Assembly (NCBI GenBank): GCA_955651735.1
Contig: CATPAM010000105.1
Location: 1-8,728, forward strand
Source: Candidatus Acidiferrales bacterium
GTDB lineage: Bacteria; Acidobacteriota; Terriglobia; Acidiferrales; UBA7541
DNA: 8,728 bases
Direction of reading: 5' to 3'
Below are positions 1 through 6,320 of this stretch, piece after piece. Made by a program: the position numbers and the translations under genes. Below the pieces are notes generated by a model, which made no database searches, had not been told where the DNA came from, and was given only the letters and a program-made list of their open reading frames with translations. The number at the start of each line of letters is the position of its first letter. The first letter of the stretch is position 1.

Positions 1-1194
1 GTTGTAGTAGCCGTCCGTCAAGAGCGAGGAAAAGATGTTGCTCTTGATGCCGGGCAAGTTTGTGTAGAAATGGTTTTCCAGGCTGGACATCGACACCGAT
101 TCCCCAACTGCTCCGGTCGTGAACATACCTTCGAGCAATCCTTGCTCGTGCGGCTTCAGCTTGGCCCATTCCGCGCGATCCTTTTGCACGATGAAGTTGT
201 AGTCCTTGTCGTGCATCAGCCCGAGCATGCGGTCCCTCTGGCGCTCCTCGATGACGATGTAGCCGCGGACGGCAAGGTCGACGATGGATGCCGTGATGTC
301 GCGCATGTCCGCGGAGTTATCCACGAGCGTGCCCACTTCTCCAGGAGTAAGCTGGTCGGGCGGCTCATACTGCGCGGCGATCGGCCGAAGGCGCGGATCG
401 CGTCCGCGCGTCCACCACAAATAGAACATCACCGCAAATGCGGCGAGGGGAATGCCGAGCGGCCAATTGCTGCGGAAGAACAGGGCAAGCTTGCTTGCCG
501 CGGTCGGCTCGTGAACGAATCCTTTGTCGAACGCGACGGCGACGGTCAGCCCTTCGTGCAGGCGCAGAGGTTCGCGCGTACGCACCTCGACCCCGTTTCC
601 GGCAATGTCCACATCCGCGTTTTGCGCGCGCGAGCGGTAGGCACCGGTAAAGACATTGGCGCGAATATTCGTGGTGCCTTCGGGAAGGATGATGCGCGCT
701 CTGGCGGCCTGAATGGGAATGTCCCATTCATCGCCGGTTACGTTCCAGTAGAGCTCGTCGTGGTCCTCGAAAAAGCGTAGCGCATCGGAAACCGAATATT
801 TGATGGAGATGTTATGCGTGGAATTGTCGGCATCCGAAACGTAGATCTTCAGCTTGCGGTAATGCCGCTCCCTGCTAGTCTCGTACTTGAGTGCGCGGCC
901 GCTTCCATCCACCACACGCTTTACGTCGAGAAATAGCGAGTAATTCAGCCCCTGTGGCGTAACGTATTCAACCGGAATTGTTCGATAAAGCCCGTGCCAC
1001 GGGCCGCCGATAAAATGCACTTGAATGGTCTCGGTGACATCGATCGTTCCGTCCGCCATAACGATCGTTTCAGACTGGAAGTTTTCGATGCGCAGCTCGC
1101 GCGTGCTCAGAGCTGAAGCTTCCGGAAAAACGAAAACGGAGATTGCAACGATTACTAAGAATGACCGCATGGTAGTACAGCGCACGCGCGTCAT
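1..1194 (-). CDS. DUF2207 domain membrane protein, C-terminus cut by window edge
   Basis: An open frame runs from an ATG at 1194 off the left edge with no stop, giving 398 residues of an incomplete protein. It starts with a signal peptide (hydrophobic VIVAISVFVF, likely cleavage after EASA). An extracytoplasmic beta-rich domain follows, with the DUF2207 hallmarks GTIDVTETI and GGPWHGLYRTIP, then a transmembrane helix at about residues 241-260 (SNWPLGIPLAAFAVMFYLWW) followed by RGRDPRL. The cytoplasmic part contains the usual PPDQLTPGEVGTLVD and VRGYIVIEE segments. The family has no known biochemical function. It lies 19 bases downstream of lemA, a common pairing, so the two are probably co-transcribed and the proteins may work together at the membrane. 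An in-frame ATG at 1170 would also give a good signal peptide; neither start has a clear ribosome site, so the longer form is listed. Confidence 0.9.
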   Translation of the reverse strand, partial: MTRVRCTTMRSFLVIVAISVFVFPEASALSTRELRIENFQSETIVMADGTIDVTETIQVHFIGGPWHGLYRTIPVEYVTPQGLNYSLFLDVKRVVDGSGRALKYETSRERHYRKLKIYVSDADNSTHNISIKYSVSDALRFFEDHDELYWNVTGDEWDIPIQAARARIILPEGTTNIRANVFTGAYRSRAQNADVDIAGNGVEVRTREPLRLHEGLTVAVAFDKGFVHEPTAASKLALFFRSNWPLGIPLAAFAVMFYLWWTRGRDPRLRPIAAQYEPPDQLTPGEVGTLVDNSADMRDITASIVDLAVRGYIVIEERQRDRMLGLMHDKDYNFIVQKDRAEWAKLKPHEQGLLEGMFTTGAVGESVSMSSLENHFYTNLPGIKSNIFSSLLTDGYYN

Positions 1195-1213
1195 TCCGTG
1201 TGCGGTTCCCGCC

Positions 1214-1780
1214 TCATGCCGTGGGCGCGCTGAAGCTGACTTTCGGCGCTTCCCGCTCGGCGGGCGCGGAAACCTCGAAGAATTCGCGCGGCTTGAATCC
1301 CAACATGTTCGCGAAGATACTCGTGGGGAATTGCTGGATCTTGGTGTTCAAGTCCCGCACCACCGCATTGTAATATCGCCGCGCGTTTTGTACCGCATCT
1401 TCGATTTGCGTCAGCGAGGTTTGCAGCGACGTGAAGCTCTCGACGGCGCGGAGTTGCGGATACGCCTCCGAAAGCGCAAACAAGCTCTTCAGCGCGCCGG
1501 AAAGCATGTTCTCCGCTTGCGCCTTTTCGCCGGGGCTGGTCGCGGTCATGGCGCGATTGCGCGCATTGATCACTGCCTCCAGCGTGCCTTTTTCGTGCCC
1601 CGCGTAACCTTTGACCATCTCCACCAGGTTGGGGATCAAGTCATAGCGGCGCTTGAGTTGTACATCGATGTCCGCCCAGGCGTTGTCGCAGGTGACTTTC
1701 AGGCGCACCAGGCTGTTGTACATCCCGATCAAGAAAGTGATGATCAGGACCAGCGCGATCAAAATAATCCAGCCAATCAT
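1214..1780 (-). CDS. lemA: LemA family protein
   Basis: The 188-residue protein has the full LemA layout. An N-terminal membrane helix (residues 2-20) is followed by YNSLVRLK and by the signature DVQLKRRYDLIPNLVE at about residues 39-54. The helical bundle carries ALSEAYPQL and, near residue 137, ARRYYNAVVRDLN, and it ends in IQQFPTSIFA and a short disordered tail. LemA proteins are membrane-anchored helical bundles of unclear function; many sit beside DUF2207/TPM-domain proteins, as here. The start is well supported: GAGG at 1788-1791 lies 7 bases before the ATG, and a promoter lies about 48 bases upstream. Length is normal for the family. It is the first gene of the inferred operon with the DUF2207 gene. 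Confidence 0.95.
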   Translation of the reverse strand: MIGWIILIALVLIITFLIGMYNSLVRLKVTCDNAWADIDVQLKRRYDLIPNLVEMVKGYAGHEKGTLEAVINARNRAMTATSPGEKAQAENMLSGALKSLFALSEAYPQLRAVESFTSLQTSLTQIEDAVQNARRYYNAVVRDLNTKIQQFPTSIFANMLGFKPREFFEVSAPAEREAPKVSFSAPTA

Positions 1781-1827
1781 TGGCCAACCTCACGCGGAAG
1801 GAGTACGTGCACGCCGCCGATGTAGCC

Positions 1828-1857
1828 AATATACGTGCCTGTACCGACGACTGTAAA
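1828..1857 (-). promoter_or_regulatory. sigma70-like promoter of the lemA operon
   Basis: Reading the minus strand, TTTACA (1857-1852) and TATATT (1833-1828) each match the -35 and -10 consensus at five of six bases and are separated by 18 bases. Transcription would start near 1821, giving a leader of about 40 bases that contains the GAGG ribosome site of lemA. This is the best-formed promoter seen in the window. Confidence 0.6.
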
Positions 1858-1915
1858 CATGCGCGACGTTTCGCGGTGTGTTAGCGGTACTCCTGCGAAA
1901 GTGTTACCTCTGGCG

Positions 1916-1921
1916 TATAGT
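1916..1921 (+). promoter_or_regulatory. possible -10 box of the ancestral comM/yifB gene
   Basis: TATAGT lies 44 bases before the ATG of the broken comM/yifB gene and reads away from lemA. There is no convincing -35 box at normal spacing and no ribosome site before the ATG, so the call is weak. If real, it is a relic or still transcribes into the pseudogene and perhaps the rsbW-like gene behind it. Confidence 0.25.
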
Positions 1922-1965
1922 TCCGCATTGGTTTATCCGCGCAGCCTGTCGCGGCCTCCCTCTCT

Positions 1966-2471
1966 ATGCTCTTCAAGACGCTCAGCGCTTCCGTCTATGG
2001 CATCGACGCTTACCTGGTCGAAGTGGAAGTCGATGGAGGCTCCGCGCGCATGAGCGACTTCAACGTTGTCGGCCTGCCAGACAACGCCGTGAAAGAAAGC
2101 CGCGAACGCATCAAGTCCGCGCTGCGCAACTGCGGTTTTGAGTTTCCCCATGGCCAGGGCCTCACAAATAACCTCGCGCCCGCCGATGCCCCTAAAGAAG
2201 GCTCCGCTTGCGATTTCCCTATGGCCCTGGGCAATGACCGGCTGCATGGGGCATTTCTTCGGCAAAGTGCTGGACAAGTGCATGTTTCTGGGCGAACTCT
2301 CGCTGCACGGCAGTGTGCGGCCCGTGCGAGGAGCGCTGTCTGCGGCCCTGGGCGCGCGCGAAGTGGGCTTGAAATCCGTCGCCGTTCCAGAAGCTAATGC
2401 GCGCGAGGCGCGGTCGTCACCTCAGCAAGGCCATCCAGTATCGGACTCTGGACCGTTCCTATGGGGCGTAG
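1966..2471 (+). pseudogene. comM: ComM/YifB (Mg-chelatase-like ATPase) remnant, internally deleted and frameshifted
   Basis: The intact family is about 500 residues: an N-terminal ChlI-like domain, an AAA+ ATPase core and a C-terminal domain; ComM is a helicase-like factor in natural transformation. Here the N-terminus is plain (YGIDAYLVEVEVDGG, NVVGLPDNAVKESRERIKSA, NLAPADAPKEGS, FPMALG) in the frame starting at 1966. At 2233-2245 there are 13 bases where the family normally has 12, and homology continues one frame over (MGHFFGKVLDK, FLGELSLHGSVRPVRGALSA, VPEANAREA) to about 2413. Directly after, in the third frame (2418-2471), the family's C-terminal end appears: HLSKAIQYRTLDRSYGA then TAG. 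The roughly 330-residue middle, with both Walker motifs, is missing. Missense changes in the conserved NLAPAD region fit decay. No functional ATPase can be made from this locus. Confidence 0.88.
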
Positions 2472-2572
2472 CAGTTGCCGTCTGGGGAGCTGCCATTTCT
2501 CTACAGGAACAACTCGGCGACCCTAGGGCTGCTCCTCCATTGACTCGGTTTCCGTACGTGTGTTACCCATAA

Positions 2573-2601
2573 AGCGCCCAGAACCGGGCCGATTGGGCGC
2601 T
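2573..2601 (+). other. hairpin in the leader of the rsbW-like gene
   Basis: AGCGCCCA (2573-2580) and TGGGCGCT (2594-2601) form a perfect 8-base-pair stem with a 13-base loop. It lies 16 bases before the chosen ATG at 2617 and about 100 bases after the stop of the comM remnant. No T-run follows, so it is not a classical terminator. It may be the relic of the comM transcript end or a structure in the 5' leader of the anti-sigma gene. The rest of 2472-2572 shows nothing recognisable. Confidence 0.4.
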
Positions 2602-2616
2602 GGTGACGCCCCTCGC

Positions 2617-3102
2617 ATGTCCGAAGACTCCAAGCACCTTGAAATTACTCTGGAGACGCAGGTCGAGAGCGTCAATCTCGCCGAGGAAATGTGTCTGCGC
2701 GTGGCGCAGGCCGCGGGATTTGGCGAAGATGACTGCTACCGCATCGGAATGTCCGTGCGCGAAGGCGTCATCAATGCCTTTCACTATGGCAACGAAGAGC
2801 GCCCCGAAAAAAAGATTCACCTCGCGCTGGACCTCACGCCTGACAAAATGATTATTCACGTTTTAGACGAAGGGAAGGGTTTCGACCTCCGCGGCGTGCC
2901 CGATCCTCTCGCTGAGGAGAACCTGCTGAGCACTTCCGGCCGCGGCATATTCCTGATGCGCGCGTTCATGGATGAATTCCAGGTCGTCCCCGGCCGTACC
3001 GGTGGTGCGGAAATCATCATGTCCAAGAAATTGCCTTTGTCCGGGAATCCCGGAACCAACGGCAAAAGCGGCCAAGGGGCCGCACCGAAACAGGAAGCTT
3101 GA
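2617..3102 (+). CDS. RsbW/SpoIIAB-type anti-sigma factor serine kinase
   Basis: The 161-residue protein has a GHKL (HATPase_c_2) ATP-binding fold. The N box is SVREGVINAFHYGN (residues 46-59), with the expected catalytic Glu49 and Mg-binding Asn53. The G1 box is VLDEGKGFD (82-90) and the G2 box is STSGRGIFLMRAF (105-117). Family members bind and silence a sigma factor and phosphorylate a STAS antagonist. The gene directly behind encodes such an antagonist, so they form a partner-switching pair. No sigma factor or PP2C phosphatase is in view, so those partners must be encoded elsewhere. After residue 140 there is a Gly/Asn/Lys-rich, probably disordered tail. The frame is open back to a GTG at 2560, but that start would span the hairpin and adds 19 residues unlike the family, so the ATG at 2617 is preferred. 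The ribosome site is weak (GGTGA at 2602-2606). Confidence 0.88.
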   Translation: MSEDSKHLEITLETQVESVNLAEEMCLRVAQAAGFGEDDCYRIGMSVREGVINAFHYGNEERPEKKIHLALDLTPDKMIIHVLDEGKGFDLRGVPDPLAEENLLSTSGRGIFLMRAFMDEFQVVPGRTGGAEIIMSKKLPLSGNPGTNGKSGQGAAPKQEA

Positions 3103-3113
3103 GCCCAGTCTAG

Positions 3114-3458
3114 ATGGCATTGCGAGCCACATATCGTGAAGCTGCCGGAGTCACTGTCGTCGATATCGGCGGCCGGATTACGCTGGGCGAAGGCAGCGCC
3201 CTTTTGCGAAAGACCGTCCGCGAGTTGCTGGAAGAGCAGCGCACGCTCATCCTTCTGAATCTGGCCGATGTCGATTACATCGACAGCTCGGGCATCGGCG
3301 AACTTGTCAGCGCCTACATGGGAGTGAAGAATCGAGGCGGAAGCCTGAAGCTCCTGCACCTGACAAAGAAAGTGCACGATCTCCTGCAGCTGACCAAACT
3401 GTTCACCGTCTTCGAGGTCTACTCCGACGAGAATAGCGCTCTGCGCAGCTACCGTTAG
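3114..3458 (+). CDS. STAS-domain anti-sigma factor antagonist (RsbV/SpoIIAA type)
   Basis: This 114-residue single-domain STAS protein has the expected order: GVTVVDIGGRITLGEGS, then LILLNLADVDYIDSSGIGEL at residues 45-64, then GGSLKLLHLTKKVHDLL. In SpoIIAA/RsbV the first Ser of the D-S-S-G motif is phosphorylated by the partner kinase; here that is Ser58. When unphosphorylated, such proteins bind the anti-sigma kinase and free the sigma factor. It starts 11 bases after the stop of the anti-sigma kinase gene, so the two are surely co-transcribed and function together. No strong ribosome site precedes the ATG, which suggests translation coupled to the upstream gene. Length is typical. Confidence 0.92.
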   Translation: MALRATYREAAGVTVVDIGGRITLGEGSALLRKTVRELLEEQRTLILLNLADVDYIDSSGIGELVSAYMGVKNRGGSLKLLHLTKKVHDLLQLTKLFTVFEVYSDENSALRSYR

Positions 3459-3551
3459 TTCCCCCGATTCCTTCTGTTCGCGCATTTGCTCTCAGTCATC
3501 CCCGGTGCTGTGCTCGTGTTTCTCTGCTCGCCAAATAGCGTAACGTTGCGG

Positions 3552-3557
3552 CAGAAT
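3552..3557 (+). promoter_or_regulatory. queG: possible -10 box just before queG
   Basis: CAGAAT within GGCAGAATCGG lies only 7 bases before the queG ATG. It resembles boxes before three other starts in this window. If used, transcription would begin at or next to the start codon. No -35 box is evident. Confidence 0.3.
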
Positions 3558-3564
3558 CGGAAAG

Positions 3565-4749
3565 ATGAGAACCAGGTCAGACACCGTGTGGGTGGAAGCC
3601 CGCGCCAAGGAGCTGGGTTTTGATCTTTGCGGCGTGGTGTCCGCCGGGAAATTCCCTGAACTGCAGCACACCGAAGAGTGGCTGGCGCGCGGATTCGCCG
3701 GCGAGATGAAGTATTTATCCGATCCGCGGCGGCGCAACGCACAAGACGCTTTTCCAGGCGTTCGCGGCGTGATTGTATGCGCCCTCAACTACAACACAGA
3801 CTCATCCAGATGGATCGACGTCACCCATTGGCCCAATGATGGTGAGCCCCGCGGATGGATTTCACGCTACGCCTGGGGTGACGACTACCATGAAGTGCTG
3901 CAAGCAAAACTAAGGGAATTAGCGGCCGCTTTGCGTGAGCGTTTTGCTGAACCCTTCCAAGCTCGCGTTTACGCCGACACCGGACCGCTACAGGAGCGAA
4001 TCTTTGCCAAGTACGCGGGCCTCGGCTGGCTGGGCAAGAATACCCTGCTCTTGAATCAACGCTTGGGTTCATGGATTTTTCTCGGAGCGATCCTCACTAC
4101 CTTGGATCTTGCCCCAACCTTGGAAGATGGCGTTCCGCCGCCAGATTTGTGCGGAACCTGCCGCCGCTGTATTGACGCGTGTCCCACGCAAGCTTTTGTC
4201 GAACCCTACGTCATGGATGCGCGCCGCTGCATCTCTTATCTCACCATCGAGCTGCGCGGCGCTCTGCCTGACGAACTGCGCGAGTCCATCGGCAACCACG
4301 TGTTCGGCTGCGACATTTGCCAGGACGTTTGTCCCTGGAACCGCCGCGCACCCGCAACTCTGCTCGAAGAATTCCGGCCGAGAACGTTTCCCGCCACGGC
4401 CGAAAGTGTGCCGTTGCAAGACGGCCAAACAGAATATTTGGAGCTGCCCTCCGGGCCCGGGCCGCCGGAGACTTCAGACTGGCTGGACGAATCGTTGTTT
4501 CTACCCAGGCTCGAGTGGCTGGCCAAGATGGACGAAGCGGAATTTCGCCGCCTTTTCCGCGGCAGCGCCATCAAGCGCACCAAGTGGCGTGGTATTGTTC
4601 GCAACGCTTGCATTGCTCTGGGCAATTCAGATCTCCACCGCGGAACATCCGTCCATCAGAGAATCAGCGAATTGCTGCAGCGACTTTCCTCCTCGGTTGA
4701 CACGGTCATCGCGGAATCTGCCCTTTGGGCGCTCTCCCGCATCCAATGA
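3565..4749 (+). CDS. queG: epoxyqueuosine reductase QueG
   Basis: QueG carries out the last step of queuosine formation in tRNA, reducing epoxyqueuosine to queuosine with cobalamin and two 4Fe-4S clusters. The 394-residue protein shows the full layout. The N-terminal cobalamin-binding domain has KELGFDLCGV, ISRYAWGDDYH (residues 99-109) and YADTGPLQER, where Asp138 is the expected proton donor, followed by GLGWLGKNTLL. A double-cluster ferredoxin module has Cys196, 199, 202 and 206 followed by Pro, then Cys222, 249, 252 and 256 (GCDICQDVCPWN). The C-terminus (about 310-394) is helical and HEAT-like (VIAESALWALSRI), as in the longer QueG class. All cluster cysteines are present, so it should be active. 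It begins 106 bases after the STAS gene, near a -10-like box, so it may be a separate unit. Confidence 0.96.
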   Translation: MRTRSDTVWVEARAKELGFDLCGVVSAGKFPELQHTEEWLARGFAGEMKYLSDPRRRNAQDAFPGVRGVIVCALNYNTDSSRWIDVTHWPNDGEPRGWISRYAWGDDYHEVLQAKLRELAAALRERFAEPFQARVYADTGPLQERIFAKYAGLGWLGKNTLLLNQRLGSWIFLGAILTTLDLAPTLEDGVPPPDLCGTCRRCIDACPTQAFVEPYVMDARRCISYLTIELRGALPDELRESIGNHVFGCDICQDVCPWNRRAPATLLEEFRPRTFPATAESVPLQDGQTEYLELPSGPGPPETSDWLDESLFLPRLEWLAKMDEAEFRRLFRGSAIKRTKWRGIVRNACIALGNSDLHRGTSVHQRISELLQRLSSSVDTVIAESALWALSRIQ

Positions 4750-4824
4750 AAGGCGTGAGGCGATCGCCAGCGAGCTTCGTTTGGTTGCTTGGCGAGCAGA
4801 TTACCCTCATCAGTCGTATAGCGG

Positions 4825-4830
4825 TATAAT
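4825..4830 (+). promoter_or_regulatory. -10 box of the superoxide dismutase gene
   Basis: A perfect TATAAT, inside GGTATAATTCGC, lies 20 bases before the GTG start. A weak -35 candidate (TTACCC at 4801-4806) is 18 bases upstream. The transcript would start near 4837, leaving a leader of only about 14 bases before the first start codon. Confidence 0.5.
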
Positions 4831-4850
4831 TCGCACGTACTCTGACTCGC

Positions 4851-5621
4851 GTGAGCGCGTCGCTGGAGGCTGCCATCAATCGCCGCAGGTTTATCGCTGG
4901 TAGTGGCATCGTTGGCGCGGGACTGGTTGGAGCAGGCGGTGCCGTGCCAGGCTTGTTGCTCGCAGACACAAGGAACCCCAATTCAAATTCACAATCGGAG
5001 GAAAAACCCGTGGCATTTACAGTGCCCCCGCTGCCTTACCCATTCGACGCTCTAGAACCGCACATTGACGCCAAGACCATGGAAATCCACCATGACAAGC
5101 ATCATGGGGCCTACGTCACAAACCTCAACAAAGCCCTCGAGGGCCAGGCCGAATTGCAATCCAAGTCGCTCGATGACCTGCTCAAGAATCTGGACGCTAT
5201 TCCAGAAAACATCCGGCAGGCGGTGCGCAACAATGCCGGCGGCCACTGGAACCACTCGCTATTTTGGACGCAGTTGAAAAAAGGCGGCGGCGGCGAGCCC
5301 AAGGGTGACCTTGCCGCGGCGATTAAGTCCACCTTCGGCTCCTTTGCGGACTTCCAGGCAAAGCTCGCCGCCGCGGGCGTGGGCCGCTTCGGCTCCGGCT
5401 GGGCTTGGCTACTCGTGAAAGATGGAAAACTGGCTATCGATTCGACGCCAAATCAGGACACGCCGATTTCGTTGAAGGGCAAAGCGGTGCTGGGGGTGGA
5501 CGTCTGGGAGCATGCGTATTATCTGAAATACCAGAATCGTCGCGCCGACTACATCGCCGCCTGGTGGAACGTCGTGAACTGGGACTCTGCCGCCGAGCAA
5601 TATGCGGCTGCTCGGAAATAG
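4851..5621 (+). CDS. sodA: Mn-type superoxide dismutase with Tat signal peptide
   Basis: The enzyme converts superoxide to oxygen and hydrogen peroxide. The long form has 256 residues. It opens with a twin-arginine signal (INRRRFIAG at residues 9-17), a Gly/Ala-rich hydrophobic stretch to LLLADT near residue 40, and a short Asn/Ser linker. The catalytic domain begins near residue 55 ([18 protein letters not shown]). The four metal ligands are present: His80 (MEIHHDKHH), His135 ([10 protein letters not shown]), Asp217 and His221 ([11 protein letters not shown]). Gly131 before His132 and Gln202 in NQDTP fit the Mn-type rather than the Fe-type active site. The start is a GTG at 4851; it has no good ribosome site but is needed for the Tat signal. 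A second in-frame GTG at 5010 has a strong ribosome site and would give a 203-residue cytosolic enzyme. A terminator hairpin follows 28 bases after the stop. Confidence 0.95.
   Translation: MSASLEAAINRRRFIAGSGIVGAGLVGAGGAVPGLLLADTRNPNSNSQSEEKPVAFTVPPLPYPFDALEPHIDAKTMEIHHDKHHGAYVTNLNKALEGQAELQSKSLDDLLKNLDAIPENIRQAVRNNAGGHWNHSLFWTQLKKGGGGEPKGDLAAAIKSTFGSFADFQAKLAAAGVGRFGSGWAWLLVKDGKLAIDSTPNQDTPISLKGKAVLGVDVWEHAYYLKYQNRRADYIAAWWNVVNWDSAAEQYAAARK
4997..5012 (+). promoter_or_regulatory. sodA: internal ribosome site and second GTG start inside sodA
   Basis: GGAGG (4997-5001) sits 8 bases before an in-frame GTG (5010-5012), codon 54. The peptide starting there, (V)[16 protein letters not shown], is where ordinary cytosolic Mn/Fe dismutases begin. 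This is the best ribosome site in the gene, better than anything before the upstream GTG at 4851. Confidence 0.55.
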
Positions 5622-5649
5622 CGAAACAGCTCAGTTCAGAAATGAAACA

Positions 5650-5679
5650 GGCCCGGACCGTAACGCGGTCCGGGCCTTT
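5650..5679. terminator. bidirectional intrinsic terminator between convergent sodA and luxR-type genes
   Basis: GGCCCGGACCG (5650-5660) and CGGTCCGGGCC (5666-5676) form a perfect 11-base-pair GC-rich stem with loop TAACG, extended by one A-T pair. A short TTT follows on the plus strand. On the minus strand it is followed by a T-rich stretch (TGTTTCATTT). It lies between two convergent stop codons (5621 and 5703), so it probably stops transcription from both sides. Confidence 0.85.
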
Positions 5680-5702
5680 GCGCCTCCGCCCTCAGAGAGA
5701 AA

Positions 5703-6320
5703 TCAAGCCAGCAGTTGCCGCTTCGTCAGCGCAATGGGACCCACGCTGCGGGCCACTTGTCTGAATGTGTGTGGAGCAGGAACCGACGCACGAGTCTCAC
5801 GTGCGGCCACCGGCTGCGCCAGCGTCATCGGCGCCGCGGTATGGCGCGTCGCTTCGCGGACCAGTTCCATGCGGCCCCGCACGCGGAACTTCGCAAGCAA
5901 CGAGGACACGTGAAATTTTACCGTCCGCTCGGAGAGATTCAGCGACACAGCGATTTCCTTATTGGCCAGGCTATGCATCACACCGCCAAGCACTTCTTCT
6001 TCGCGGCGCGTGAGTCTTACCGAGCTTCCCACTGAGTGGCCCGCTTGCAGCAACTGCTCAGCTTTTTCCGCGAGCCCCCCTAGTGCACCCGGAGCCGCCT
6101 GTACCATTACCACGTAGTCGCGCGGAGACTGGCCCCGTACCAGGCAGTGCATCGCCAGCAAGCCAGCCGCCTGATCAATTGGGAACCGCCCGTCGGCCCC
6201 CGCCTCCACGTGAAAATGGGAGACGCCGGTGTTTTTTTCATAAAAGAAATAAAGTTCTCGGGGAAGATTTACGCCAGATTCGTTCGGATCGGCTGGTTCA
6301 CTCCTCCGGATCACTTTCAC
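5703..6320 (-). CDS. LuxR-type (GerE helix-turn-helix) transcriptional regulator, orphan
   Basis: The chosen form is 205 residues. A LuxR/GerE DNA-binding domain lies at residues 103-157: LTRREEEVL, then LANKEIAVSLNLSERTVKFH (the helix-turn-helix), then LLAKFRVRGRMELVREA. The N-terminal ~95 residues (LPRELYFFYEKNTGVSHFHV, AMHCLVRGQSPRDYVVMV) match no sensor I recognise. They lack a receiver-type phosphorylation pocket, so this is not a standard response regulator. A ~48-residue Ala/Pro/Arg-rich tail follows the DNA-binding domain, which is unusual because that domain normally ends the protein. The start is a GTG at 6320 with GAGGGG 5 bases upstream (6331-6326). The frame stays open to an ATG at 6539, but those extra 73 residues look non-coding and lack a ribosome site. 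No histidine kinase lies nearby. Target genes are unknown. Confidence 0.82.
   Translation of the reverse strand: MKVIRRSEPADPNESGVNLPRELYFFYEKNTGVSHFHVEAGADGRFPIDQAAGLLAMHCLVRGQSPRDYVVMVQAAPGALGGLAEKAEQLLQAGHSVGSSVRLTRREEEVLGGVMHSLANKEIAVSLNLSERTVKFHVSSLLAKFRVRGRMELVREATRHTAAPMTLAQPVAARETRASVPAPHTFRQVARSVGPIALTKRQLLA

Noticed and set aside
70..780. A 236-codon plus-strand reading frame
   Set aside because: It is antisense to the DUF2207 gene, whose minus-strand translation shows clear family motifs; the plus-strand product has no recognisable feature.
1025..1825. A 266-codon plus-strand reading frame
   Set aside because: Antisense to lemA and the DUF2207 start; high GC leaves long open shadows, and the lemA frame is unmistakable.
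2472..2572. Possible insertion sequence or other mobile element causing the comM deletion
   Set aside because: No transposase fragment, terminal inverted repeats or target duplication could be seen; both comM ends are directly joined.
2560..2616. GTG at 2560 as the start of the anti-sigma kinase
   Set aside because: No ribosome site, it crosses the hairpin, and the extra 19 residues do not look like the family N-terminus.
2856..3485. A 209-codon minus-strand frame opposite the anti-sigma and STAS genes
   Set aside because: Shadow frame: both sense-strand genes carry complete family motifs and the antisense product resembles nothing.
4763..4795. Imperfect inverted repeat TCGCCA/TGGCGA after queG as a terminator
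   Set aside because: Short stem, long loop and no T-run; too weak to call.
4109..4903. A 264-codon plus-strand frame overlapping queG
   Set aside because: Out-of-frame shadow of queG, which has all eight cluster cysteines in its own frame.
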